Source: Vitis vinifera (lineage: Eukaryota > Streptophyta > Magnoliopsida > Vitales > Vitaceae). Taken from it: 64,000 nt of DNA. The DNA is taken from positions 18,151,001 to 18,215,000 of the forward strand of contig NC_081815.1 in assembly GCF_030704535.1 (NCBI RefSeq). Reading direction: 5' to 3'. How positions within the stretch are numbered: position 1 is the stretch's first letter; the number at the start of each line of letters is the position of its first letter. The notes beneath the pieces were generated by a model. That model ran no database searches. It had not been told where the DNA came from and worked only from the letters and a program-made list of their open reading frames with translations. Shown in pieces: positions 42,880 through 55,043 of this stretch. Position numbers and translations under genes: made by a program.

Positions 42880-44420
42880 AAAATGTTTTTTTTCTTCCTT
42901 TTTTTCTTTCTTTTTTCTTTCTGGCATTGAATGGGTTTGGGGGGCATTAATAGGATTACATTTTGGGTTTGGTTGATACTAATTATTAAGATTTGATTTA
43001 AAATGGATTTTTCTGATTTTTTTTGAAAACGAAATTAGAGGAGTTAATCGTTAAAAGTTGGAGTTTGGGGATTTGGAGAGATTTGTTTGTCTGGTTAGTT
43101 GATAGGTTTGCTGGTAGCAATGACATGTTTTTATAGTCAATTCTGTTAGTCATATTTGGATTTGTGTTGATTTCATTATTAAGATTTTCATAATATGATA
43201 CTATATTATGTTCGGGTAGGATTTAGTGTGGTTGGATCTCTTTCATTTCTCTTAGATTTGGTTGGAAAAATACAAAGTTATTTTTTAGACATGCAACTTA
43301 ACTACATATTATATAAATTGCAGTTTAATCTATTAATTGCAGGGACATTGGGCAAAGAGGGAAAAGTCGCCAAGTATGAGTACTGACTTGGTAAGTTGAG
43401 ATTTTGTCTCTCATTTCAAACTCTATTCAAGTTTTCATACATATTAATATGTTTTATATAATATGCTCAATAATTGCATGTTCAATTTCTTTGGTGGGTT
43501 GAAAATAATACTACTTATTTGTAACATGGATGCGGAGTTTCTTTAAAGAGCCCCAATGAGCCTACATTTACTGTGGCATGGAGAGCCATACACTAAGGTA
43601 AGGGATCAAAAATAGGCTATAGCATGTATTGATGTACCAATATGTATCATAAATCTCAAGTTAGAACTTATAGTTGCTTTATAACAAGTGATGATATTAG
43701 AGCATCGATTATGTATCCTTGAACTATGTAAGAACTTGCTTTTTTCTTTACTTTGGAAATAACCGAGAAATTTAACTACTTTGGGAAATATTTCATATCT
43801 ATCCATTTCTCACTATTTCTTATCATTTTGTTCGAAGATTGGAATCTATTTTCATGATGTTGTACTTGTTGGCTACTTTGTGTTTTTTGAATTAATATAT
43901 ATTGTGCTTCTTTGTTTGACATTGGATATCAAAATGTTGTATATGGATGATTTCTTCTGCAGCTACGTTGATTTGTGATGACTTAAGAATATTTTTGGGG
44001 ATAGTTGCAAATTTTAAATACAATCTATTAAGGTTTTTTATTATATGGGATTCATATTTGTTATATTTTGTTGTCATTTGTGAATGATATTTGTTAAAAT
44101 TAGTTATGAGATGTGTCAATCTTGTTGACATGTTATAATTGTTTATAGGTGATGTTAGTAAATGAAAACTTGGGAAGGCATTGGAATAACATTCTTCATT
44201 GGCAAACAAAGTCAAAAACTTAAAATCCTTGCTGGTGGTTTGAGTTAATTAAATCTTCAAAAACCCACAACTTTTACTAGTGACCATATTAGTTGGTAAA
44301 ATTTCAAATATAGAAAATCATTTTACCAGCTAAAGTGTCCAAATCAGAACTGGTGTGGAGGTATCCGCAGTTAAGTTGAGAGAAAAGGAGTAGTGGGAAG
44401 TATGCAGAGGGGACGCCTGG
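42880..44420. other. AT-rich intergenic DNA
   Basis: No gene recognised. A T-rich tract runs at 42885-42920. The few open frames are short and without family resemblance. The end near 44400 leads into the 5' region of the small plus-strand gene. Confidence 0.5.
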
Positions 44421-44635
44421 CATAAGAATCCACAGACGTGTTATGGCATTGTGTCCTCTCCTCGCCGCGTGCACATCCGGTCATTTTGTTTGCTCTAAAT
44501 GCCAAATTCACCTCTGTACATCGATCCCTTTTATTTTGTCGGTCTGCATTAGGGACTCATCTGAAGTTCCACAGCCAGAGCTCCTTCCAGGCTGATCAGG
44601 TTGTGGCTTGGGTAGAGTGTTCTTAATTGTGAAAG

Positions 44636-45170
44636 ATGGAGTGGTGGAAAAAGATGAAGAGAGTTTGGGTTGCTGTCTCTTCTCATGTCAAGCTTCGCAA
44701 GGCTGGTTGGTTTCTGTCTGATGCATATTTGTGTTTGTTCAGTTTGTGTGTCGGTGGAAGTCGATTTTTCCTTGTTTTCTCTTTTTAAGTTGAATTCAAT
44801 TTGCAGAAGTGCGTTAGCTTGATACTGTTGGTCCATTCACCAATAAGTTAAGCATTTTGGACAATTGATTTCTCTTGGTTTGCAGATCTAACATAATTGG
44901 AATGAATTTAAACATTATTTCCATACATGAGCAGGTGGTGGTGGCAGCAGCAGTGGTGGCGGCGGTGCTGATGGTGTTGCAGGTGGCCTACTGAAGCTAC
45001 GTGAAGATGTACTAGCATGTGGGTATGAAGATGTGCAGGTAATGTGGAAAATGTTACATGGATCACCATCAGAGACGACAACGTTTGAAGAGGTTAGCAG
45101 TCATCCTCCTGAGGTTATCAGTCACCCTGCTAAATGCAGTAAGCGACGCTCTTGGAGGGCCTTCTTTTGA
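44636..45170 (+). CDS. Small plant protein of unknown function (101 aa, 2 exons)
   Basis: Exons 44636-44705 and 44935-45170, joined by a GT...AG intron of 229 bp in phase 1, give 101 codons. It starts MEWWKKMKRVWVAVSSHVKL, a basic and aromatic N terminus. A Gly/Ser-rich linker follows (about residues 24-39), then the likely conserved core GGLLKLREDVLACGYEDVQV and MWKMLHGS (about 41-68), and a basic tail ending KRRSWRAFF. The overall pattern matches a family of short uncharacterised plant proteins I have seen, with the WW-K start, a K-L-x-x-D-V-x-x-C-x-Y-x-D-V-x-V-M-W core and a basic-Trp C terminus. No catalytic motif or targeting signal is evident. G/C content rises over exon 2 compared with the flanks. 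The start is the first ATG in the frame, 15 bases after an in-frame-independent leader. No function is proposed. Confidence 0.7.
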
Positions 45171-47359
45171 TCCATCCATAGAACATGTTCCCCATCATCT
45201 GCCCACTTAGAATAAAAATTTTCCTTAATGAGGACGCATGTATATAAATGGTAAACGACATGGTGATGGGGAAATGGAGAAACAAGGGTTTCTACTTGTT
45301 ATGTAGCTACTTTTTCTCGCAATGATACTACCCAGGACTCTCTTTCGCACTAATATGATACAACTATCAGCATCTTTGTTATATATCAGGCATGGATGAG
45401 AAAAAAGAACAGGTAATCCTCCATTCCCTTTGTATTTTATGTTTCCTAAGACTCATGTCATGTACAATAGTTTGAGTCGTCTAGGTGTTGCACGGTTGCT
45501 TAAGAAAAACCCAAGTCTATGACATAATGCTATGAAGCTACTGTAGATAGATAGTTTGAGTTTACCTGGTTTGGATTGTGTGATGTTCTTGCAAATGTAT
45601 ATGTAGGAGGACAGTTTCTATGGGATCTTTGAATACAACCCCACATTTTAGGCACAGGGAAAACATTTTTGAAGGTATGAGAAAGCTTCTATCCAAACCT
45701 TGATTCTGAAGTGGAGTTGAACTCAAAGCTGAATATTGGGCGACCCAACCTGAAACCAACTCTACTATGTAAATGTGTGTTTTACTACTTGATGGGCTTG
45801 GTAGCAGCTAGTAACTTAGTACCATAGGACAAAAGATCATGCACCTTCGATGCACCAGCTCTGGCCAATATACATGCTACTCTTTTGTCTTCTTTCAGTG
45901 TGGTGTTGTTTTTAATCCTTTTAAATAAAGAATTTATTGGTTCTAAATTGTGATGATATTAGATACTTCATTTTATTGGGAGGGAAATAAATTAAATATG
46001 CCCCTTTAATTTTAACTCAAGTGCAATCCGAGATTAAATTGAGTTGAGCACCTTGAGTTATAGGTATTACAATCGTTTTGTTTGAATTTTTTTAATATGA
46101 GTTTGGTTATTTCGGTTTTATTTGGTAACCGTTTTTTTAAATGATTTTTGTTTTTCAAAACAAAAAAGAAACAAAATAGAAAATCACATTTGGTAGCAAA
46201 AAGATAAAAAATAATTTTTTGTTTTTAAAAATAGAAAATAAGTTATTTTTTTTAATTAAAGAAAATTTTGGGAGAAAGGGAGGAAAATTTTGGAACGAGG
46301 GAAGGGAATTTATAAATGTATCCACCTAAACTTCCTTTATATCCACCCCCATAATGAATTTTTTAAAGATATAAATGCCTCTTGATGAAATCCCCAACCC
46401 ACCCTTCAGTATGGAATTTTCCTCTCCTTCCTTCTTCCTCTTCTAATCACTTCATAAACATAAACAAATTTAGTAAGAGAATTGTGTTTCTCACTAATGG
46501 ATAGTCAAATAATCACATCTTTCATACATTTTTTGGATTGAGAGGAGTCGTGGATATAATTCGGAATTCCAAGGTCGAACATTTTATAATTGTTTGGTCT
46601 TATACTTCTAGACACTCTTAAGGTGGATATAGTGAAAATGTCTAACTTTTCAGAGGACACCACATCTTTCAAAAAAAATTTCTTTTGTTGAAATTGCAAA
46701 TTTTCACTATTATTTTTAATTTTAAGTTATGATGTTAAGTTAATTTAACATATATGTTTAATCTATTTAATGACTTAAATTAAGTTACTAAATCATATTA
46801 AGTTATTAAGTTGATTTATCAAATGTCCTAACCTTCGAACTTTTTAATAATTAAAATAAAACCCAGAATGCATGTCAAACTAACATTTTATATTCTTCAC
46901 AAAGACAATATAAATTGAAAATAAATGATCATTTTAGAAATGTTTTCAAAAACGGTTCTAAAACATTGACTTCTTTAAAAAATTGTTCTTTGATATTTTC
47001 TGAAACAAAAATCTATTTGAGAACACAAAAACACTCTATTTTAGAACAATGCTCAAAAAACCTGTTTTGAGAACGATTGCTAACGAAAAATGTTTTTTTT
47101 TTATCTCAAAAACAAAAAACTGTTTTTGAGCATAGTTCCCAAACACTCGAAAAAAGTTCTTATCTATGAAAATGACTTGTGTTGAATGAATGTGGAAATG
47201 CAATCAGGATGTTTCATTGGAGAAACAAGTGAAAATGAAATCAATACAAGCTACTTGTTATTGTTTTGGTATCGCCCACCAGACCAGACAATTATCAAAC
47301 ACCCATCATAGACTAGAAGACCTATACACATTAAGTAAGACATGGAACATACGAGAAAG
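45171..47359. other. Intergenic, AT-rich with transposon-like debris
   Basis: The first few hundred bases are the probable 3' region of the small gene. Stretches at about 46080-46260 and 46930-47150 are rich in GTTTTCAAAAC/GAACAAT motifs resembling the Harbinger-like elements of this window and may be the two ends of another copy, but no duplication or matching termini were established. Confidence 0.45.
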
Positions 47360-49990
47360 TCAAGAGCTGAGTTGAAGGAACCTAAGTGCCATGGGGTGCC
47401 TGGCTTCAGATAGTTTATCCGGTTCTAAGACTTCAATGATCTCACCATCAACAAGTAGGCACACTCTATCAGCAATCCTCTGTATCTGTTTAATGCTGTG
47501 AGACACCATCACTACTGTCATTCCTCGGCTTTTCTTCAGCTTCACTATAACATCCTCTATGTTTTGTGTCGATATTGGGTCTAACGCACTTGTCGGTTCA
47601 TCCAACAACAAAACCTATAAAGAAAACAAAATTAGTTTAGTGGTCCCTTGAATTAGACAACCAAATTTTTTTAAGAGAATTGTTAAACGCATCCATCTCA
47701 ACTTTCTATACATCGATCCATCCTTTTTTCTTTTTAATTTTAAATAAATTTTATGCATAAAATGATCAAAATATCATCTTCTTCGACCTCTCAACACCTT
47801 TCCATCCAAAACTCTAATCCTATTTCTTTCTCCATTTTTTTTTTCTATATTTAGGAAGTGAAAGAAAATAAAAAAAATTAGAGAAAAAAATAAGTTTAGA
47901 GTTATCGGTGACCGAATGTTGAGAAATTAAAGGGGGTATTTTAGTTATTTCACATGTACATTTTTAAAAATAGTGAATATATAGAGAGTTTAGTTATGTA
48001 AATGTGTTTATATATATTATGTTCTCCAACACTCTTCCTCGTATTAACCCATAAGCAAACAAACCACAAACAACATACGACCCTTTAATACCATGTTAGA
48101 CAACTAATTCTAATATATGTATGCTCTTTAACACCTCTTAATGCAAGCACCAAAATTTCACTCAAGTTGCCTAAAGGCAACATGTAATGAATTAAATCAA
48201 TGCCAAAAGTAAACGGCTTATAAACTAGTACAAATGTTTCAATCAATTTACCTCTGGTTCATTAGCTAGGGTCCTTGCAAGTGCAACTCTTTGAGCTTGC
48301 CCAACAGATAATTCACCACCGGTTTTCTTCATAAAAGAGGAATCAAGGTCTGCAAGGGTGAGCAATTTGAGTACTTCATTATCAGTTAGTTTTTTCCCTC
48401 TCAATTGCGGTCCATATCGAATGTTATCAGCAACCGTGCCTGAATATTCAATTTTCACATACAAATAATATCATGTTCATGCATTGTTTCTAGCAAACTT
48501 GAATGCAAACTAGAATTTTATAAGTAGAATGCTATTGAAAATTAAAGTTGAACAAATCATTATCTCTTTTTCCTTTGGTCCTCGTGGTGGTAGATGTATG
48601 AACCAAAATCCTTTTATTTTGTAGAAACAATTTTACTATCCATCTTGGAAGAAAGTGCCTAAAAATAATGAGGAAAATGATTCTCTTATATTTTGTTTTA
48701 CTTTGAAAAATATGAAATAAAATAAATGATATTAATATTTATTCAAAACATATATATTTTAAAATTATTTAATTTTTATATAAAAAAATTAAAATAAATA
48801 AAATAAATTTGAAATAGCATAAAAAGTAATTTATTAACTTTACATATATATTTTATTTATTTATTTTTATTTTTTCTTTCTTTCTACTTTTTCTCTTCAT
48901 TTTCTTTCCCTTTTGTTTTCCTTCAAATTTTCTGAATCCAAGCAAAACCTTAACGTTTACCTATCCTTCACACATTTGAAAATCTTAATAATACCTAGTA
49001 TTAAAAGATTACTACAACAAAATCTAGATATTACAAGTATTGGGGTCGGGTTTGGGTGTCCAAGTTGGAAGATCCAACCCAATCCAATACATGAGAAAAT
49101 GGGAAGCAGTTTCTAAGAGTTCTAAAACTATACAAAAATTGCCTCTATTAAATAAAAAAACAAAAGTCCTCTATCTTGATTTTTGTTGTTTTTTTCGTGA
49201 AAAATGTGAAAGTTCTTGTGCTGTAGAAAAAAATGGTTCTTGCATTTGTAGTTTCATTTACAACTTGAGTCGAGAAAATTGATCTGAAACAACCAATCAA
49301 AGCTCTTGGGCATGTGAAAAGGTATCGGAGAAGTTTTATTTTATATCATCAAGTTTATATCTCATTTTACACAAATAAATTAGGTAAATCATAATAAGAA
49401 ATTAAAATTCCTCGTGAAAGCATTATTTCATGGAACTTATTTTCATTTTTAATTATAATTCAAACTATTTATAGATATACCATTAAAAAAAATTCCAAAA
49501 AACAAAAATTGAGAATCTGTAAAAGTAAATAATTTTTGATACCCTCAAAGAGAACTGGCAGCTGGAAAAGCATGCCGACTTTTCGGCGGAGTCCGAGCAC
49601 ATCCAGTTCCCGAATATCGGTGCCGTCCAAGTACACCGTGCCGGACGGCGGTTCCCACAGCCGGTTCAGCACCCGCAGCAGCGTTGATTTCCCACTCCCG
49701 CTCGGCCCTATCACCCCCACGATCGCCCCTTTCGGCACGTCCACGTCGATCCCTCGCAGTATCGCCTCTCCCGATTCCGAAACCTTGATCAGGTTCCTGA
49801 CCCGAAATTTCGGTTTGCGTTCACCATCCTCCTCCTCCTCTACCTGTAGAATTAGTGGTTCAACAGCTGCGGAAAAAAATAATATCAGATGGAATGTTTA
49901 TGGTAAGTTAATTGGAGAAAAGCAAAGTGGAAGAAGGAAGTCGTGGGTACCTGGAGAGGAGTCCAGGAAAGGAGTTGTAGCTGAAGACAT
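47360..49990 (-). CDS. STAR1: STAR1/ABCI17-like ABC transporter ATP-binding subunit
   Basis: Four exons (minus): 49990-49951, 49866-49543, 48439-48252, 47614-47360, giving 268 aa. A single nucleotide-binding domain with Walker [10 protein letters not shown] (67-75), Q-loop Gln115 (LFQLP), signature LSVGQ (165-169), Walker B VLLLDE (185-190), D-loop SALD, and H-loop His223 (VSHS). No transmembrane segment. Length fits plant STAR1 (about 260-290 aa). In rice and Arabidopsis STAR1 pairs with the membrane subunit STAR2/ALS3 and is needed for aluminium tolerance; the rice complex is reported to move UDP-glucose. The signature differs from the canonical LSGGQ by Val for the first Gly. The start is the first ATG of a short first exon and matches family N-terminal length. 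All introns are GT...AG with consistent phases. Confidence 0.9.
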
Positions 49991-51000
49991 TGGGGGTGGC
50001 CGGTGGGAAGGAGGGAGGAGGGAGGTGGATGTGGGGTTGTTTATAGAGAGAAGAAAATGGCCTTTACCAGGGGAGGGCTTTGTGGGTATAAACTATATTT
50101 TGAATGCCGCCTTCCCCAAATGGGTGGAGTGTGGTGGCCTAGTTGGTATCTGGCTTTTGAGATACTATTGATTAAAGAAAAAGGGGAAGGGTACAAATGT
50201 TCAACTGCATGGGCGTGTACGGAGGTTCTTGTGACTTCGACAACAAACACAACCTTACAAATGTTCTTTTTTTTTTTTTATTTTATTTTATTTTATTTTA
50301 TTTTAAATATATATATATATATTTTTTTTTTGTGTTTTATAAGGATTGATATCATTTCAATACATATTAAAAAGTAGGGTAATGCTATCTCTGCCTTTTA
50401 TATCCCATCATTTTATAGTTTTGTATTTTAATCTTATTTATTTGTATTTTGATTCATCTAATGACTTGAATTTTATAATATATTTTTAATGACTTGAATA
50501 ACATCTTTAATAGATATTATTTTGATATTTATAATTTTTTGACAATTTGTTAAGATTAAACAGTTGAAGAAGTAATTTAATTTCAAGACAATAGAAAAAG
50601 GAAGGGTATTTTTTTTTTCTTAAGAGAATAGGAATTTTACATGCATGTGTAAAGTTTCTATAAATGCCAAAATTTTGGTCAAATCAAATCATCATGTTAT
50701 TGATGATTAAATTTCACTTTTTCTTTAGCAAATTTAGATTTGGCAAATCATGAAGTTGACACTTTTTGCATGACATCAAAATCATTAGAATTCTTATGAG
50801 CTACAAATGAGCTCAAATGACACATAACTAAATTTTAATATTATAAAATTTAGATAAAAATCACATTAAATTAGAGTCAAGCAGAGAATTTCAAAAATAG
50901 GATTAAAAATAATGGACTTTGCACTTCGGCCTTTCAATAAAATTTTATCCCACTTAAGCTCCTTAACCATGCAAGTGACCTAATCATGACCTTTTTGTTA
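49991..51000. other. 5' flank of the STAR1-like gene, with (TTTTA)n and (TA)n tracts
   Basis: Upstream of the minus-strand STAR1-like start. The stretch 49991-50050 is purine-rich (GGGAGGAGGGAGG), probably leader. A simple-sequence block of T-run, (TTTTA)n and (TA)n lies at 50263-50332. No gene beyond that. Confidence 0.5.
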
Positions 51001-52990
51001 GTTACTCATCTATGCCACTAATAAGTGGTAGAGCCAAGAAAGAGTTTAGGCGATGGGCAGGGGTAACATATGAAGTTTAGTTTGAGGGGTAAAATAGTGG
51101 TAACTATTAGCCCCTTAACCCAAATGACAGTGTTACAAAACTCATGGATAGGCCTTGCACACATGTTGACCTCATGACGGAAACAAGGCAGACATGGAGG
51201 TTTGATCGACATCACTTAAGAGGCAAAGTATTGAAGTAACACTTGGGTTGGTAGCAGTATCGTGCACACACCCTACACACACGATCACATACCCACATGC
51301 ACACTAAGTGCTTGCACCAACACCAAGTGCCCCTGCGTGCACACTCCCACTCACTCGTGCACTTGTGTGTCCTTAGCACCAGGATATGCACCTAGATGCA
51401 ACCATAATAATGGTGTAGACATAAGGTGAGACTTATGGGGGATTTATTTATTTATTTAATAAGTAAATCCATTATGCTTTCTTAAGCAAGTTGGATGTTT
51501 TCATTAGAAATTTTCAAAATAACTTTAAAATGCTCTTTAAAAAGGGGGAGGAGGCATAGGTGACTTAAGGTGGGCACTAAGGCACGACCTTAGGCATGAC
51601 TATGACACTCAGATGACATACCAGCACACACACATGGGCTACACGATATGTGTGGCATGCAATTTGTGGTTGCAATGACATGGGGTGTGGTATAAGCTAT
51701 CTTTCCTTGGCGTTGGCACGAGGACGCTCAACCTTGTGCACTAATGAGGTTCATGAAGCCATGAGTGCAATGTCATGACATGATGGTGCTACAACATATG
51801 TGATTGACTTAGACAAATGGCTTTGCATGGTATAGGGGTGCAATGCCCTATGCATAGGAATGATTAAAGCCATTGGTGCAATGCCATGACTTGTTGATGC
51901 GACCAAGAAGACTTGGGCATGACATAGGGTGTTGTTGCGATAATTACACCAACATACATGGTGGTGCATGGTTGGCTCGGGCAAGACACGAGAGGGTCTT
52001 ACAACATACGGTTTAAGACACAAACTAAAAGCCTCAATGTGCCATGGCACCTTGACATGGCACATGAGTGGGCATCGGTGTATGGGATAAAGCACATTGA
52101 TGCATTAGAGAGAGTTGGACATGATTAGATGGACTAAGACAATATGTTGGATCGGAGTAGTTGGCACACACACCGAGTGCTTGATGTGAGCTTGACTCAC
52201 ATGCATTGAGAACAAGATACCAGATTAGCATGGGTCGATTAGCAAACACAGACTAAACATTATTTTGGCTTGATTTGCTAAGAAAATGGGTCATTTAGTT
52301 GAGTTACAAAGAATGGTTTAGTGACACTGGTTGGCAAGAGGCATTTTGAAGGAAGTTACTTGGCACCCATTGAGAAAAGGCACCTTGAGTGTTTCAACCT
52401 TGACACAACATGAGGAATGTGAGATAGCTTGTGGCTATGTGAAGGGACACCTTACTTTGAAGGGGTGTCTTTAGCTAAGAGGTTGTGGCAGTTGCGTAAC
52501 CACCACTTCCAAGTGTTTGAGTTTGAAATTTAAATAGATAACCGTGTGCATAAAAGTCTCTTGCATTGTAGAGAGACTTGGTGAGAAGGCTTGATTAGAT
52601 TGTAAGCATTATGGGTTTTTTTTTACTATATATAAGTGTTGGGACACTTAAGCAATTTTGTAATATTTGCAGTTGAGTAATAATACAAGTTGGGAAAGGT
52701 TCCCATATTTAATTGTTGCTTCTTTACTTTGCTTTTGTTGAGATATTTGGAAAGTTTGGCTAAAAAGGATTCTTAACACCACGCACTCAGATAAAAAAAT
52801 TGGTGGTGATTTTTTTAGGTGTGATGGTAACCATATTTATTTTGCATAATTTTGAGTCTAGATCAAAACCCACTACTTAGTAGTACTTTTTTTCTTCCCA
52901 ATAATTTGACCTAGCTTCGCCCTTGTCACCCCCTTGGGCATAACTTGGCTTTGCCCCTACCACTAATGATATTTTCGTTCTAGCTTTATT
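51001..52990. mobile_element. Possible LTR-retrotransposon remnant
   Basis: Less AT-rich than its surroundings, with degenerate internal repetition: GCAATGCCATGAC / GCAATGTCATGAC and GTGCATGG words at 51760-51975, and GTGCACACAC-rich sequence at 51250-51370. An LTR-promoter-like stretch at 52500-52790 has ACTATATATAAGTG near 52626 and an end like CTTAACA near 52786. No coding motif, duplication or primer-binding site was found, so the class is a guess. Confidence 0.28.
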
Positions 52991-54106
52991 TGACATATTA
53001 ATTTACTGTTTTATACTTCTAACATCATTGTGATGGTTTAGATTTTGTTTGACATTTGTTTTATGAAAACACTTTTTTGTCTTTTAAAACAAAAAACAAA
53101 AAATAGTTTTATGTTGTTGAAACAAAATACATGATGTCTTTAGAATTATTGTCACTTATTTTTTTAGGGTTGTTTTAAAAAATAATTATATAAATATGAA
53201 AAATGATAAAAAAATAAAAAATAGCACATGTAAAAGTCATTTCTAAAACATATTTAAAAATATAGCAAATAGGTAAAAAAACATTTCAAATCTTTAAACA
53301 AAGTTTTGTTTTACAAAACATTACTCTCAAAAACACTATTTTCAAATGCATTATCATCGCAAAACTTTTTCTGTTTTGGCAAAAGTGTGTTAATCTATCT
53401 CCAACTATTGATCACTTGATCACTAGCCTCCTTTCCCTTCACCTTATCTTCTATCCACAATCTTCCAATTTATTAAACAATGGAAGTTCCCAATTGCCGA
53501 AAATTGCAATTGTAAATGGTGTGATTTAATGTAAAATTGAAGTGAGTCTATAGTATTAACGGTTATATAACTAGTTTTTCAATAAAGTTTCATATGATTC
53601 AGAGAAAAAATAGATAAAAAATTAATAGATATCTTTTATTCAATGGATACAAATGATTTCATAATTTGAGTCAAATTATATTAGTCAATTTTTAGTAGAG
53701 ACATGAAAATTTTGGGAAAAAAAATTAATTTCGAATCCAATTTGTGTAGAATGTTAAGGTTTGTTTCAATTATGCTATATATAATAATTCTATTTATATT
53801 AACAATTTCTAAAACATGTTGGAAAATATTGTTAGTGTATTAATTTTTTTTTAATTGAGAAACTTTTCATGGTCAAGTCCTTACGACTCTTCATAATAGT
53901 TCACAATAATCAGGTAAATTCAAAGTATTGTCAACGACAGAATTCAAATTTAGAACCATATATTACTTAGTAAGACTACACTTTCCAATGTTCACTTTAA
54001 GCAATTAGCCACCTTGACGGTTTTTTTATTTTTTATTTTTTTATTACTTGTTTATATGATGCACAATAAGAATTGTGAAAAAAAAAATGTCAAAATATAA
54101 TATATA
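52991..54106. other. AT-rich intergenic DNA
   Basis: No gene recognised. GTTTTATGAAAAC-type sequence near 53050-53360 resembles MITE debris, without defined ends. Confidence 0.5.
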
Positions 54107-54340
54107 TGTATTTTAAGTATAAATATTAAAAAGTGGCAATTTTAACAATTATGTTTATAGTTCTAATTTTAGAAAAATAAATAGATTACTTTAATAGATA
54201 GTTAAGGAAAATACAATCAATATATATATTTTTAAGTCTAAATATTAAAAAGTGGCAATTTTAACAATTATATTTATAGTTCTAATTTTAGAAAAATAAA
54301 TAGATTACTTTAACAGATAGTTTTTTTTTTTTTTGATAGG
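54107..54340 (+). repeat. 119-bp tandem duplication
   Basis: AAATATTAAAAAGTGGCAAT at 54121 recurs at 54240, followed in both by the same sequence through AATAGATTACTTTAA. Only a few substitutions separate the copies, so it is fairly recent. The second copy was later hit by a tiny LINE tail. Confidence 0.75.
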
Positions 54341-54342
54341 TA
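54322..54342 (-). mobile_element. Minimal LINE tail with 18-bp target duplication
   Basis: A 21-bp insert of T-run plus GATAGGTA lies between exact repeats ATTACTTTAACAGATAGT at 54304-54321 and 54343-54360. Same structure as the insert at 40286-40308: the minus strand ends TACCTATC plus an A-run. Confidence 0.75.
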
Positions 54343-55043
54343 ATTACTTTAACAGATAGTTAAGGAAGGATTATGTGTCAACATTAATTTTTTTAGATAA
54401 TTTTATTGCATACTGAACAAGATGTAGGTGGTGAATAAGTACCAATTCTATTTCTTTTAATCTAATTTATTTTTAAAAAAAATCCAGGAAAAAAAAAATT
54501 CTTAAAGGCACAAAATTGCTTTTGTTTTTTGTTTGTTTGGCGTTTTTTTAAAAATAAATTTTTTTTATTTAATGTAATTCCTTTTTTTTTTTTTTTCATA
54601 TGCAATTGATAAACTCCAACAAGGCACAGAATTAAGACCACATCAATTAAATTTCCATTTGTTATTGGATAAAGTAATTTTAATAAAATATATTTTATGC
54701 ATAAATATATTTTGCATGTCTCAAATGCATTATAAAATATTTGATTTGCGTTTTTTTTTACCCTTATTTTTTTAATAAAATTATTTTTTATTTTTATTCC
54801 ATCAATTAATTAATTTATTATAAACTACAAATTTAAAATAAATTGATTTTATTTTATTTTTTGTTGTCTTTTTTGTTTTCAACTTTATATTTCTACATTT
54901 TAAATTTCCTTTAAAACAATTGAGGGCAAGTGAAGGGTTTAAAGAAGGGGTTTTAGAGTCAGGTGTCATTTTTCTCTTCATCAGCTCTCCCCTCCTGAAA
55001 GCTTCAATCCTCAAAGCCCTAATTCAAAAGGCCCTAATCCGCC

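Noticed and set aside
49536-50171. 211-codon plus-strand frame opposite STAR1 exons 1-2
   Set aside because: Antisense shadow; the minus strand has Walker A and correct splice sites.
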